Below are positions 42,742-49,015 of a stretch of DNA of 49,254 bases, piece by piece. A model generated the notes under the pieces. The model saw only the letters and a program-made list of their open reading frames with translations, searched no databases and was not told the DNA's origin. Numbering within the stretch: the first letter of the stretch is position 1; each line of letters begins with the position of its first letter. The translations under genes were made by a program, and so were the position numbers. Source of the DNA: a virus. The stretch is from IMG/VR virus record IMGVR_UViG_3300021371_000027, positions 1-49,254 of that record. One strand, 5' to 3'.

Positions 42742-43181
42742 GTCATCTTTCTGTAAGGTTTTACTTTGGCTGCAACTTTCTTAGGTTGAGCCACAAACTG
42801 CTTGCCCTGAGCCTTGCCTCTTCGTTTGGCACGGGTTGAAGCAGCATACTCAGAATCACTAAGAGATTTAATAGCTTTAGCAGGAAGGTATCTTTCGCCA
42901 GTAGCTTTAGACCCTTGTGTTGAGGGCTTACCACTCTTAGTTCTCCAATCCTGCTCAGTCCAAGACTTAAGGCTTTTTTGACTAGCAGCTAATCCACCCG
43001 TATTCATCTTCATGGGTTTCTTTGCTTTTGCTTGAGCAGTCTTACTTAGGTCTTTTAGATGGAACAATTTTTTAGAGGACTTAGACATTCTAGCCCCTGT
43101 CATTACTGTTCCATCTTTGTGTTTATGTGTTTTGCCAGACCATACTGTTCCGTCACGTAAATAATGTTTAACACCTTTCAT
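42738..43181 (-). CDS. Basic hypothetical protein (147 aa)
   Basis: The product begins MKGVKHYLRDGTVWSGKTHKHKDG and is Lys-rich throughout. A central MNTGGLAASQKSL segment resembles the GG(L/M) motifs of other late proteins. GGAGG precedes ATG 43181. No domain is recognised. The composition suggests binding to nucleic acid or to an acidic virion surface. Confidence 0.55.
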   Translation of the reverse strand: MKGVKHYLRDGTVWSGKTHKHKDGTVMTGARMSKSSKKLFHLKDLSKTAQAKAKKPMKMNTGGLAASQKSLKSWTEQDWRTKSGKPSTQGSKATGERYLPAKAIKSLSDSEYAASTRAKRRGKAQGKQFVAQPKKVAAKVKPYRKMT

Positions 43182-43384
43182 GACCTATATCCTCCACCAG
43201 CTTCTTTGTAAGCTTTTGCAAGCATCTGTGCTTTACGGGCGGACCATTGACCTGCCGCACCCCCTTTGCTTCCAGCTTTAATCCTTGCAAAAAGACGCTT
43301 ACGCAGAGCAGGTTTAGTATAATTACCTGCCTCATTTACTTTAGAGGTTTTCTTTATTTTTGAACTTGCTTTTGATCTCGCCAC
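43178..43384 (-). CDS. Small basic protein, DUF5872-like (68 aa)
   Basis: The sequence GNYTKPALRKRLFARIKAG followed by GAAGQWSARKAQMLAKAYKEAGGGY is a compact motif found in many cyanophage and pelagiphage proteins. I connect it with DUF5872, from memory. Function unknown. The start overlaps the end of the DUF1127 gene by 44 bases. Confidence 0.65.
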   Translation of the reverse strand: MARSKASSKIKKTSKVNEAGNYTKPALRKRLFARIKAGSKGGAAGQWSARKAQMLAKAYKEAGGGYRS

Positions 43385-43493
43385 GTGTTATGCCTATGTC
43401 TTTTAAAGCCTTGTCTGACATATGTTGTAGTTGCCAGTATGCCACTCTACGTTCTTGTGCTTCTTGTATTGTTTTGATAAATTTCTTGAACAT
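43341..43493 (-). CDS. DUF1127 small protein (YjiS-like), 50 aa
   Basis: The product begins MFKKFIKTIQEAQERR and continues VAYWQLQHMSDKALKDIGI, TRGEI, KSKF. The block L..(M/L)SD..LKDIGI.R.EI is the signature of DUF1127, a family abundant in alphaproteobacteria and linked there to RNA binding and phosphate/carbon control. AGGAG precedes ATG 43493 by eight bases. The gene has its own promoter at 43635-43607 and a perfect inverted repeat over its start codon. It overlaps the next gene. It looks like a captured host regulator. Confidence 0.8.
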   Translation of the reverse strand: MFKKFIKTIQEAQERRVAYWQLQHMSDKALKDIGITRGEIKSKFKNKENL

Positions 43494-43542
43494 GGTATCT
43501 CTCCTTATGTCTAACCACAAGGACAGTTATACCATGTTCAAG
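43485..43542 (-). repeat. Perfect 14-bp inverted repeat over the DUF1127 start codon
   Basis: CTTGAACATGGTAT (43485-43498) is the exact reverse complement of ATACCATGTTCAAG (43529-43542). In the mRNA the 3' arm contains the start codon, and the AAGGAG ribosome site lies in the 30-base loop, where UCCUU can pair with it. The 5' arm contains AUG GUA UAA, a two-codon frame. The structure could hide the start site until something opens it. Confidence 0.85.
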
Positions 43543-43606
43543 CTTAAATAACTACAGCTATAATTGCAACCCCGCTATGCAGGATTAAAATATCATCCCC
43601 ACCGTA

Positions 43607-43635
43607 ATAGTAGCAGGGAAGATTAAGTGTGTCAA
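43607..43635 (-). promoter_or_regulatory. Sigma70-like promoter for the DUF1127 gene
   Basis: On the minus strand TTGACA (43635-43630) and TACTAT (43612-43607) are 17 bases apart. The predicted transcript starts near 43600 and has a leader of about 107 bases with the inverted repeat at its end. The surrounding 254-base gap is one of very few in the late arm. Confidence 0.65.
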
Positions 43636-43638
43636 GGG

Positions 43639-44379
43639 CTACTTCTTTTTAGCCATACCACCTTTGTTCATAGGCTTCTTCTTAGTTACAGAACCACCGT
43701 ACATATAACCAGATTTCTTAGCTAAACCACCTCTATTAGCTTTCCACATATTTGCATACATAGAAGAACCAATAGTACCTGCACCACTAAGCCTTAAAGC
43801 TTCTGCTTGTGTTTTAGGTAAACCTGCCGCTACTCTTTGTGCAGGACTCATATCTTTCCAAGCTTGAAGAGTAACAGTTTTCATTTTTCTTTTTTGTGCT
43901 GGTGGTGTACCAAAACCGGGGTCTCTTCCGCGTCCTCCACCAACTCTATCTTCAGGTGCTTTACGGATTCGTCTTCCACCCGCTCCTGCACCTCCACGTC
44001 CCACTGTATCTTTTGGTGCTTTACGGCGTCCTATTGGATTACCCGATCCTGCACCTCCACGTCCCACTGTATCTTCAGGTGCTTTACGGCGTCCTATTGT
44101 ATTTCCCGGACTTGCACCACGACCACTATATTTTTTTTCTGTTTTCTTTTTAGTAGTGGTTTTTTTCTTAGTGGTAGTAGTAGCTGTTCCCGGCTTTTTA
44201 CGCCGTGCGCCACCAAGAGAAGCAAGTAATCCGGGTTTACCTTTAGTACCCATCTTACCATCAAAACCTAACAAGTCTCCTAGATAGGTATCTTCAAAGC
44301 CAATGCTTTTATTTCCGCTTGTGTCTTTAAGTGAGCGTTTACCGCCAAACTTAGGGTCTTTCTTTTTCTTCTCAGCCAT
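43639..44379 (-). CDS. Basic repeat protein with GG(L/M)AKK tail (246 aa)
   Basis: The protein is Lys/Arg/Gly-rich. A Lys-Thr tract (about 70-85) is followed by nearly three copies of a 21-residue unit containing RRKAPEDTVGRGGAG (about 93-150), then an ordered section with LQAWKDMSPAQRVAAGLPKTQAEAL. The C terminus has NRGGLAKKSGYMYGGSVTKK and MNKGGMAKKK, a peptide shared with neighbours. No function is known. A virion-associated DNA-binding role is possible. Confidence 0.6.
   Translation of the reverse strand: MAEKKKKDPKFGGKRSLKDTSGNKSIGFEDTYLGDLLGFDGKMGTKGKPGLLASLGGARRKKPGTATTTTKKKTTTKKKTEKKYSGRGASPGNTIGRRKAPEDTVGRGGAGSGNPIGRRKAPKDTVGRGGAGAGGRRIRKAPEDRVGGGRGRDPGFGTPPAQKRKMKTVTLQAWKDMSPAQRVAAGLPKTQAEALRLSGAGTIGSSMYANMWKANRGGLAKKSGYMYGGSVTKKKPMNKGGMAKKK
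43984..44099 (-). repeat. 63-bp tandem repeat in the basic protein gene
   Basis: The unit at 43984-44036 recurs at 44047-44099 with two differing bases over 53, and a third diverged copy begins near 43937. The spacing of 63 bp keeps the frame (21 residues), so units can be gained or lost by slippage without breaking the gene. Confidence 0.85.
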
Positions 44380-45242
44380 TAGCTTCTTCCCTTTTTAAGA
44401 TTGTTTACTTGTGACTTAACCATGCCACCCATGTTGTAGGTCATAACACCTTTTTTAGTCATGCCGCCTTTGTTCATTTTTGCATCTCTAAGAGATGTTG
44501 AAAAAGCTTTTTGTGCTTGGCTGGGAGGTCTAACACCTGTTACCCTGCGGTCTTTTTTATTACCAAATTCATCGTCATCTGAACCTAAATAGATCTCATT
44601 CACGCCCCTTCGTAGCATAGCTTCTGCCTCTAGGTCAGACATAGTGCGACCTTTACTGCTATTCATTGGGGCATTTGAAAGTTCATCAGGCATACGTGAT
44701 TTACGATTTGCTCTACGTTTTTGTTCAGCCTTTGGTCCTTTTGGTCTATTATTAGGGCGCTTAGAAGGCCCAGAACCAGTACCAGTTCTAGTATCAGCAA
44801 GAAGTTTATCAGCTTCTTCTCTGCCTTTTTGTATAGCAGCACGTTTAGCAGCTCTATCTTTTTGAGCTTGTGCTATATCTTTTTGCAACTTTTCAACTTG
44901 TTGTGCGGGAGACATTGCATTATTGTTTAAAGCTCTTTTAGGAGTAGTAGTTTGCCTACTTCTTTGCTCATCACTAATTGCATCTTTTTTCTTTGGTGTT
45001 TCTTTTTTCTTAGGCCGCAACTGTGGTCTTAGAGATTTTGTAACACCTTTTTCTCCAACATCTTTACCTTTGTTATTAGCCCAAGCAGCAAGAGCGCTAC
45101 CCTTATACTTGCCTTTATTCTTTTTCTTCCATGCATTAAGTTGCTCTGCAGTTACTGCAAGTTTTTTAGTTCCATTCTTATCGTAGAAGTATATGGAACC
45201 AGCTTTTTGAGCTGCACTAATACTTTTATGTTTCTTCGCCAT
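44379..45242 (-). CDS. Basic hypothetical protein with GGM motifs (287 aa)
   Basis: The N terminus (MAKKHKSISAAQKAGSIYFYDKNG) is followed by a Lys-rich and Pro-rich body with a coiled coil near 110-155. The C-terminal end has MNKGGMTKKGVMTYNMGGMVKS, the GG(L/M) peptide found in several late proteins. AGGAG precedes the ATG. No family is recognised. Confidence 0.6.
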   Translation of the reverse strand: MAKKHKSISAAQKAGSIYFYDKNGTKKLAVTAEQLNAWKKKNKGKYKGSALAAWANNKGKDVGEKGVTKSLRPQLRPKKKETPKKKDAISDEQRSRQTTTPKRALNNNAMSPAQQVEKLQKDIAQAQKDRAAKRAAIQKGREEADKLLADTRTGTGSGPSKRPNNRPKGPKAEQKRRANRKSRMPDELSNAPMNSSKGRTMSDLEAEAMLRRGVNEIYLGSDDDEFGNKKDRRVTGVRPPSQAQKAFSTSLRDAKMNKGGMTKKGVMTYNMGGMVKSQVNNLKKGRS

Positions 45243-45254
45243 GATACACTTCTC

Positions 45255-45569
45255 CTATGCCTTACCAGCGTTTTTGTTTCTACGGAACGACCTGTTACTA
45301 GTTTTACTTTTAACAGATAGATTACCCATAGAGTTATTCATAGGGTTGCCATCTTTATGATCAACATCCCTACCATCACCCTTAGTCACCGCACCATTTT
45401 TCTCTAAAGCACGTCTAGCTCTTTTACGAGCAGCATTCTTAGCTAACTCTATAGGAGTACTTTGTAGTTGGCGTTCTCGTTTATAATTACGATCAGAGGT
45501 AACATCACCCCCAATACTGTATCCACTTTTATTATGAACGGTCTTAGTAGGAAAAAATTTAGCTACCAT
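45255..45569 (-). CDS. HNH endonuclease-like protein (104 aa)
   Basis: DVDHKDGNPMNNSMGNLSV (about 67-85) followed by NRSFRRNKNAG fits an HNH nuclease core: D-H, an Asn-rich centre, and a terminal Asn/Arg. The N-terminal half is basic. HNH proteins often sit beside terminase genes and assist packaging. Here it is separated from TerS by about 2.5 kb. It could also be a remnant of a homing nuclease. Confidence 0.7.
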   Translation of the reverse strand: MVAKFFPTKTVHNKSGYSIGGDVTSDRNYKRERQLQSTPIELAKNAARKRARRALEKNGAVTKGDGRDVDHKDGNPMNNSMGNLSVKSKTSNRSFRRNKNAGKA

Positions 45570-45841
45570 TTTACTTTATCCGCCCAGTAAGCTGCACTCA
45601 ACTTACCCTTCTTAATATTCTTCCCGTGACGAGCTTTAAAGGATGCACGTTTTTTCTTCATGCGGTCAGATTCACCCGTTTTGGGCTTCCCTGCCGTTTT
45701 AGCTCCCTGTTCACCGAACCTGATGAGCTTAATGGTTGTACCTTCTTTTGCAAGTACGGCATGACTTTTTTTCGGGTGATCAGGGGTACGCTTCGGCTTG
45801 TTATAACCTGCAAACTTCTCTCCTCGGTAGGTAATGCTCAT
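45563..45841 (-). CDS. Conserved basic phage protein (92 aa)
   Basis: The protein reads MSITYRGEKFAGYNKPKRTP, then KKSHAVLAKEGTTIKLIRFGEQG, and ends GKLSAAYWADKVKW. I recall this layout as a recurring small protein in cyanophages and pelagiphages with no known function. It may be a structural or DNA-associated protein. Confidence 0.6.
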   Translation of the reverse strand: MSITYRGEKFAGYNKPKRTPDHPKKSHAVLAKEGTTIKLIRFGEQGAKTAGKPKTGESDRMKKKRASFKARHGKNIKKGKLSAAYWADKVKW

Positions 45842-46029
45842 TGTTTATCTTTCAGTCTAGGTAAGCAGTAGGCGACAACCCTATCTTCTGGTGCTATGCC
45901 GTGTGTGCTGTAACGTCTTGTTATCTCTCTAGCATAATAGTTGCAATGTTCTATGTTGTCAAACACCATACTATCTTCTATTAATTCCCTAGTTGCACCT
46001 AGGTACACCATGAGAACAAAGGTGTACAT
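45838..46029 (-). CDS. Small hypothetical protein (63 aa)
   Basis: MYTFVLMVYLGATREL has a short hydrophobic N terminus, then a soluble part with two Cys residues (HCNYYA, AYCLPR). It starts in the stop codon of the endolysin gene, so it is translationally coupled to it, and a lysis accessory role is possible. Confidence 0.5.
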   Translation of the reverse strand: MYTFVLMVYLGATRELIEDSMVFDNIEHCNYYAREITRRYSTHGIAPEDRVVAYCLPRLKDKQ

Positions 46030-46481
46030 TACATCATTTCAAAGTGTGGTGCGTCTATAAATGGTCTACGCCCTTGTGAACGACGAACATCAACATAGGT
46101 GTTCATTGCATCTTCCATTGAACCATCCCACTCAGCAATATTACCTACTGTCCAAGCTGCTCCCCACTTAAGTGCTACACCTTTTTGTTTAGCAGCAGCA
46201 GCCATAGCATCAGCAATCTCATCATACTTATTTAACGACCAAGTAACGTTAGGGCCAATATAAGCTACTAGGTCTACTGCACGACCCTCTAGGTGTTTAC
46301 TCTTCATTGTTTGTGAGGCACCACTAGCAACAAGCTTCTCTTGCTCCTCTACAGTACGCATACCACAAGTTACTCCAAAGTCTACTTTGGTCAGAGTAAT
46401 AGCAGTCTTAACTACTTCTATTAACTGAGGATTAATACCTTCTAGTCTTCCTTCACTACGTGATGATAGTTTAAAACTCAT
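46029..46481 (-). CDS. Endolysin, M15 peptidase (L,D/D,D-peptidase) type
   Basis: The 150-residue enzyme has the zinc-site pattern of the peptidase M15_4 family: SKHLEGRAVDL (61-71) with His63 and Asp70, and DAPHFEMM at the C terminus with His146. TCGMRTVEEQEKLVASG (38-54) is the usual preceding block. Such enzymes cut the peptide cross-links of peptidoglycan during lysis. No signal peptide is seen, so export through a holin (47029 gene) is expected. Confidence 0.87.
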   Translation of the reverse strand: MSFKLSSRSEGRLEGINPQLIEVVKTAITLTKVDFGVTCGMRTVEEQEKLVASGASQTMKSKHLEGRAVDLVAYIGPNVTWSLNKYDEIADAMAAAAKQKGVALKWGAAWTVGNIAEWDGSMEDAMNTYVDVRRSQGRRPFIDAPHFEMM

Positions 46482-46921
46482 TTGAATAGTCCGCCTTTAC
46501 GCATATCATTGTGACCTGTTCCTGCTAGGCCACCTTGTTTAAAACCTTTTGTTTTCTTAGCTAGTCCACCTTTATTATTTTTACTAGGAGCATATTTTTT
46601 TACACTGTTATTTTTATCTAATAAATTTTGCATTTGATCATAGGGAAAAGTAAAAATATTTTCAGTAGCAGGAGAACCTTGACCACCTATATCTTTTGCC
46701 TCATCATTAAATTTAGACATATAAGTTCCGGGATCATTATAAAGATAACCATCTTTATCTTTATTAGTATCTTTAGGTACGTATTTTTGTTTACCCCACC
46801 TACTTCTTAAACGTGCAAACTGAGCTTTATCTTCTGCTGTGTATTCTCCACTGTCTATCTTACTTCCTAAAGCCATTAGTTTTTTGACTAAAGAATTATA
46901 GTCAGTATACATTTTATCCAT
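46478..46921 (-). CDS. Hypothetical protein with GGL motifs (147 aa)
   Basis: The N terminus is helical (MDKMYTDYNSLVKKLMALGSKID). The C-terminal 30 residues hold NKGGLAKKTKGFKQGGLAGTG and MRKGGLFK, three copies of the GG(L/M) peptide. ATG 46921 overlaps the end of the 42-residue gene. Function unknown. It is coupled to the endolysin by an overlapping stop/start. Confidence 0.55.
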   Translation of the reverse strand: MDKMYTDYNSLVKKLMALGSKIDSGEYTAEDKAQFARLRSRWGKQKYVPKDTNKDKDGYLYNDPGTYMSKFNDEAKDIGGQGSPATENIFTFPYDQMQNLLDKNNSVKKYAPSKNNKGGLAKKTKGFKQGGLAGTGHNDMRKGGLFK

Positions 46922-47042
46922 TAGTTTTCTCCGATATGAGCTTTGATTGCTCTCGTATTTGTTCCTGCTGCTTCTCCAAAATAAGAAACTGTTTGTCTAG
47001 CTCAGAAAGCTCTGGAAGCTGAACGACATTACTTCTTTCCAA
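46914..47042 (-). CDS. Small coiled-coil protein, TTG start (42 aa)
   Basis: The only gap in the lysis block is filled by a frame from TTG 47042: NVVQLPELSELDKQFLILEK continuing in a charged helix to ISEKTNG. It overlaps the holin-like gene and ends inside the next ATG (ATGGATAA). The clean coiled-coil composition and nested ends favour a real gene, though the start codon is not certain. Confidence 0.5.
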   Translation of the reverse strand: MERSNVVQLPELSELDKQFLILEKQQEQIREQSKLISEKTNG

Positions 47043-47382
47043 AGAACTTACTCACTGAACGCATTCCTATAGAAGCTGATACAATTCCACCTAAAGCTAT
47101 CTGGTACCACTGAGGCATAACCTCTAAGGATTCAAATCCTCTTGCTACTATATCATTTCCCCAATCACCACAAAAGGCTAAAATTAAAGGGATAGAGAAC
47201 AACAGAGTAATCCATTCGTCCTTCCAAGAGTTTTCAGTAGCCTTAATAGCTTCTATGTCCCAGTCAATCTCACCTGTAAGCTGCTTCTTTTTAATCTCAG
47301 CTTCAGTAAGTTTAATCTGTGTCTTACCATCTATAATAGAAGTAGCTAAACCTGTTAGACTTCCTATAAGTTGACCAATCAT
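47029..47382 (-). CDS. Holin-like protein, GTA three-helix family
   Basis: The 117-residue protein has an amphipathic start (MIGQLIGSLTGLATSIIDGK), a charged middle with SWKDEWITLLFSIPLILAFCG (about 52-72) and a third segment IALGGIVSASIGM (about 95-108). This fits the 3TM holin family known from gene transfer agents of Rhodobacteraceae. It should form the pore that releases the endolysin. It lies in the same operon as the M15 endolysin, 550 bases away. Confidence 0.75.
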   Translation of the reverse strand: MIGQLIGSLTGLATSIIDGKTQIKLTEAEIKKKQLTGEIDWDIEAIKATENSWKDEWITLLFSIPLILAFCGDWGNDIVARGFESLEVMPQWYQIALGGIVSASIGMRSVSKFFGKK

Positions 47383-47579
47383 TCGTACTTTTCCCTGTAT
47401 GCTTCCTCAAAACCCTCTTCATGTATAGGAGCTTCGTGGTTTCCCCAAATCCTATGGAGATAGCTGTCATGTACTTCTACGTAATCTTCTTCACTGTACC
47501 CATCAGGAGCTAGTTGTCCCTTAATGATCCACATAAACCTATTTACTTCTTTGTGTATGGGACTCTTAGTGCTTCTCAT
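47379..47579 (-). CDS. Small acidic hypothetical protein (66 aa)
   Basis: ATG 47579 (MRSTKSPIHKEVNRFMWIIK) is chosen over an upstream TTG. The C-terminal half is acidic (SEEDYVEVHDSYL, EEGFEEAYREKYE). It overlaps the membrane-protein gene before it by 14 bases and the holin gene after it by four. No family is recognised. Confidence 0.5.
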   Translation of the reverse strand: MRSTKSPIHKEVNRFMWIIKGQLAPDGYSEEDYVEVHDSYLHRIWGNHEAPIHEEGFEEAYREKYE

Positions 47580-47772
47580 TGCCAAGCCATACAGCAAAAC
47601 ACCCAGTTAAGGCTCCCATACAAATAGATACTAAACCTGACTGCTGTATAGAAGGATCAGGTAAGGTCATAAACCAATGAACTGCCTGATAAGTTAATAC
47701 TGTTACTGCTAACATCATAATACGAGGCATAATCTGCCACTTAAGTACACGTTCCATGATAATCTCTGGCAT
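47566..47772 (-). CDS. Small membrane protein with two helices (68 aa)
   Basis: ATG 47772 (MPEIIMERVLKWQIMPRIMM) lies in the stop codon of the preceding gene (TAATG). Two hydrophobic helices (about 20-36 and 46-63) are joined by DPSIQQS. It could be a second holin or an antiholin for the 47029 protein. It is upstream of it in the same operon. Confidence 0.55.
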   Translation of the reverse strand: MPEIIMERVLKWQIMPRIMMLAVTVLTYQAVHWFMTLPDPSIQQSGLVSICMGALTGCFAVWLGNEKH

Positions 47773-48023
47773 TATTCCCAATCCCTTTTAGTTCTTGGCT
47801 GAAATACGTCTTTAGCCTCTAAGTGTCCCTCTAAATACATTGCTCTCTCAACATGATCTAAAGTATACTTGACGCCTGTATCTTGAAATATTGCTTCTCT
47901 TACATAAAAAACATCTGAACGAGGAATATGACACAATCGTAGTCTTGCTTCATCCTCATCTGCTAATGCTAAATAGAAATTTTCTATGACTTTGTCACTG
48001 ACATACCGTCTAATCTTTGACAT
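47772..48023 (-). CDS. First late gene, possible leaderless mRNA (83 aa)
   Basis: ATG 48023 (MSKIRRYVSDKVIENFYLAL) lies seven bases after the TATAAC of the promoter at 48059, so the mRNA would begin at or beside the start codon. No ribosome site is present for transcripts from the upstream promoter either. The product is helical and charged (LRLCHIPRSDVFYVREAIF). A regulatory role would suit its position, but no HTH is clear. Confidence 0.6.
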   Translation of the reverse strand: MSKIRRYVSDKVIENFYLALADEDEARLRLCHIPRSDVFYVREAIFQDTGVKYTLDHVERAMYLEGHLEAKDVFQPRTKRDWE

Positions 48024-48030
48024 TGTGCTA

Positions 48031-48059
48031 GTTATATCCGATAAAAGGTTCTTTGTCAA
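48031..48059 (-). promoter_or_regulatory. Late promoter P2 (TATAACTAG type)
   Basis: On the minus strand TTGACA (48059-48054) and TATAAC (48036-48031) are 17 bases apart, followed by TAG, the same TATAACTAG seen at 8476 and 35004. It sits about 160 bases downstream of P1, so the late operon has two promoters in tandem. Confidence 0.75.
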
Positions 48060-48103
48060 GAAGAAACGACAAGATAAAGTTATTTCTTCTTACAAAACTA
48101 AGC

Positions 48104-48173
48104 TACTTAAAGTTTTTATATATTTATCTTTAGGAAGTAGTAGTATTTAGTATACATATAAATACTTTAAGTA
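48104..48173 (-). promoter_or_regulatory. Right leader with palindromic blocks shared with the left end
   Basis: Read on the minus strand the leader from P1 holds TACTTAAAGTA (48173-48163, palindromic), CTAAATACTACTACTT (48150-48135) and AAAAACTTTAAGTA (48117-48104). The same blocks in the same order follow the left promoter at 53-114. In the joined molecule they form a mirror pair around the control region. Confidence 0.6.
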
Positions 48174-48186
48174 ATACTATAAGTAT

Positions 48187-48216
48187 ATTATATAGTAAAC
48201 CTACTACTATTGTCAA
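48187..48216 (-). promoter_or_regulatory. Late promoter P1
   Basis: On the minus strand TTGACA (48216-48211) and TATAAT (48192-48187) are both perfect, with an 18-base spacer. It is the strongest-looking promoter in the window and points into the late arm. The leader carries the mirrored blocks described at 48104. Confidence 0.8.
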
Positions 48217-48448
48217 CCCCATAGTGAAAATAAATTTATATTTATTGACAGATTCCTTTCTTTCGTTTCCTAAAGGTACTTACCTCCTACGACTCCCATA
48301 GAAATAGTCCTGAGAGGCTCTGAGCTGCTCTCTAAGTACCCTTCTCTGCATTTCTGGACATAGGGTACCCGACCTGGGTACTAAAGTGCTGTACGGGCTT
48401 CCTATGGGCTTTAACAAAGTATCTCCCTATTAGTGGTCGGACACTTTA

Positions 48449-48483
48449 AACTGGACTTATCGCCTAACCCTAACTGGACTTAT
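48449..48483. repeat. 12-bp direct repeat AACTGGACTTAT
   Basis: AACTGGACTTAT occurs at 48449-48460 and 48472-48483, spaced 23 bases, or about two helical turns. Same-face spacing of this kind is typical of protein-binding sites, such as integrase arm sites or iterons. Confidence 0.7.
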
Positions 48484-48548
48484 TTGTAAAACCTATGAAT
48501 CCATACAAAATACCTATGTATTCTTTGATGTAGTTACCAATCTTAAAA

Positions 48549-48597
48549 ATACTCCCCGCTGTCATTGTGTGTATATACGTACAGGTACCGGGAGTAT
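48549..48597 (-). terminator. Inverted repeat with T-run, possible terminator on the minus strand
   Basis: ATACTCCC (48549-48556) pairs with GGGAGTAT (48590-48597). Inside, CTGT (48559-48562) can pair with ACAG (48581-48584). Read on the minus strand the stem is followed by TTTTTAAG, as in an intrinsic terminator, although the loop is long. It would stop transcripts before they reach the late promoters. A recombination or end-related site is an alternative. Confidence 0.35.
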
Positions 48598-48610
48598 GGC
48601 CCATGCCCCC

Positions 48611-49015
48611 CTAAAGTATATGTCAAGCCTCTCATTAGTAAATTTCCTGTATCTTTTGATAGCAATTATCTCTTTTGATAGCTAACATATTCTAAAGTAT
48701 ATCTTTTATATACAATAGTAAATTGTCCCCGTCTAAAGTATAGGTCAATAATGCTTACATATACTAAAGTTACTCAGAACTCTCAAAAGTTATGTACCCC
48801 CCACTTTAGATATCTCAAAAGTATACCCCCCAAACTAAAGTATATATCACTACATACTTCTGATACTACTATGACTAAAGTATGTATGCCTATACCTTGG
48901 TATATGTTGCAGCTATCAAAAGTATATTTTTCCGTCAAATCAGCCGAAAGTATGTATATACCCCACAATGATCACAGACATATCCTTAATAGCATTTGAC
49001 ATACCACCTTTAGTA
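48611..49015. repeat. Array of about twelve CTAAAGTATA-type motifs
   Basis: Copies with (C/T)(T/A)AAAGTATA or close variants start near 48611, 48691, 48732, 48763, 48784, 48824, 48835, 48874, 48916 and 48944. Two are inverted, near 48813 and 49007. Several are followed by CCCCCC. The core resembles CCTAAAG, the repeat found beside the terminal repeats of T7. Spacing is irregular, so this is not a CRISPR array. Confidence 0.75.
48652..48682. repeat. 12-bp direct repeat TCTTTTGATAGC
   Basis: TCTTTTGATAGC occurs at 48652-48663 and 48671-48682. Its inverse, GCTATCAAAAG, is at 48912-48922 and runs into one of the AAAGTATA motifs. The set could be binding sites of one protein with the array motifs as half-sites. 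Confidence 0.65.

Noticed and set aside
43562-43600. CCUGC-AUA-GCGGG hairpin in the DUF1127 leader as a terminator of the upstream gene
   Set aside because: The stem is five pairs with one G-U and no U-run follows.
47125-47145. GGATTCAAATCC resembling a tRNA T-arm, as a possible attP or tRNA remnant
   Set aside because: It lies inside the holin-like coding frame (GFESLEV), the base before the loop is A instead of G, and no acceptor or anticodon arms can be drawn around it.
48245-48273. TTGACA at 48245 as a plus-strand promoter
   Set aside because: The sequence 16-18 bases downstream (TCCTAA) is a poor -10 box, and no gene follows for over one kilobase.
48363-48380. GGGTACCC followed by GGGTAC as a binding site
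   Set aside because: The palindrome is only eight bases, and nothing else around it supports a site. It may be chance.
48751-48999. 82-codon plus-strand frame in the control region
   Set aside because: It runs straight through the CTAAAGTATA repeats, has no ribosome site, and its protein has no coding-like composition.
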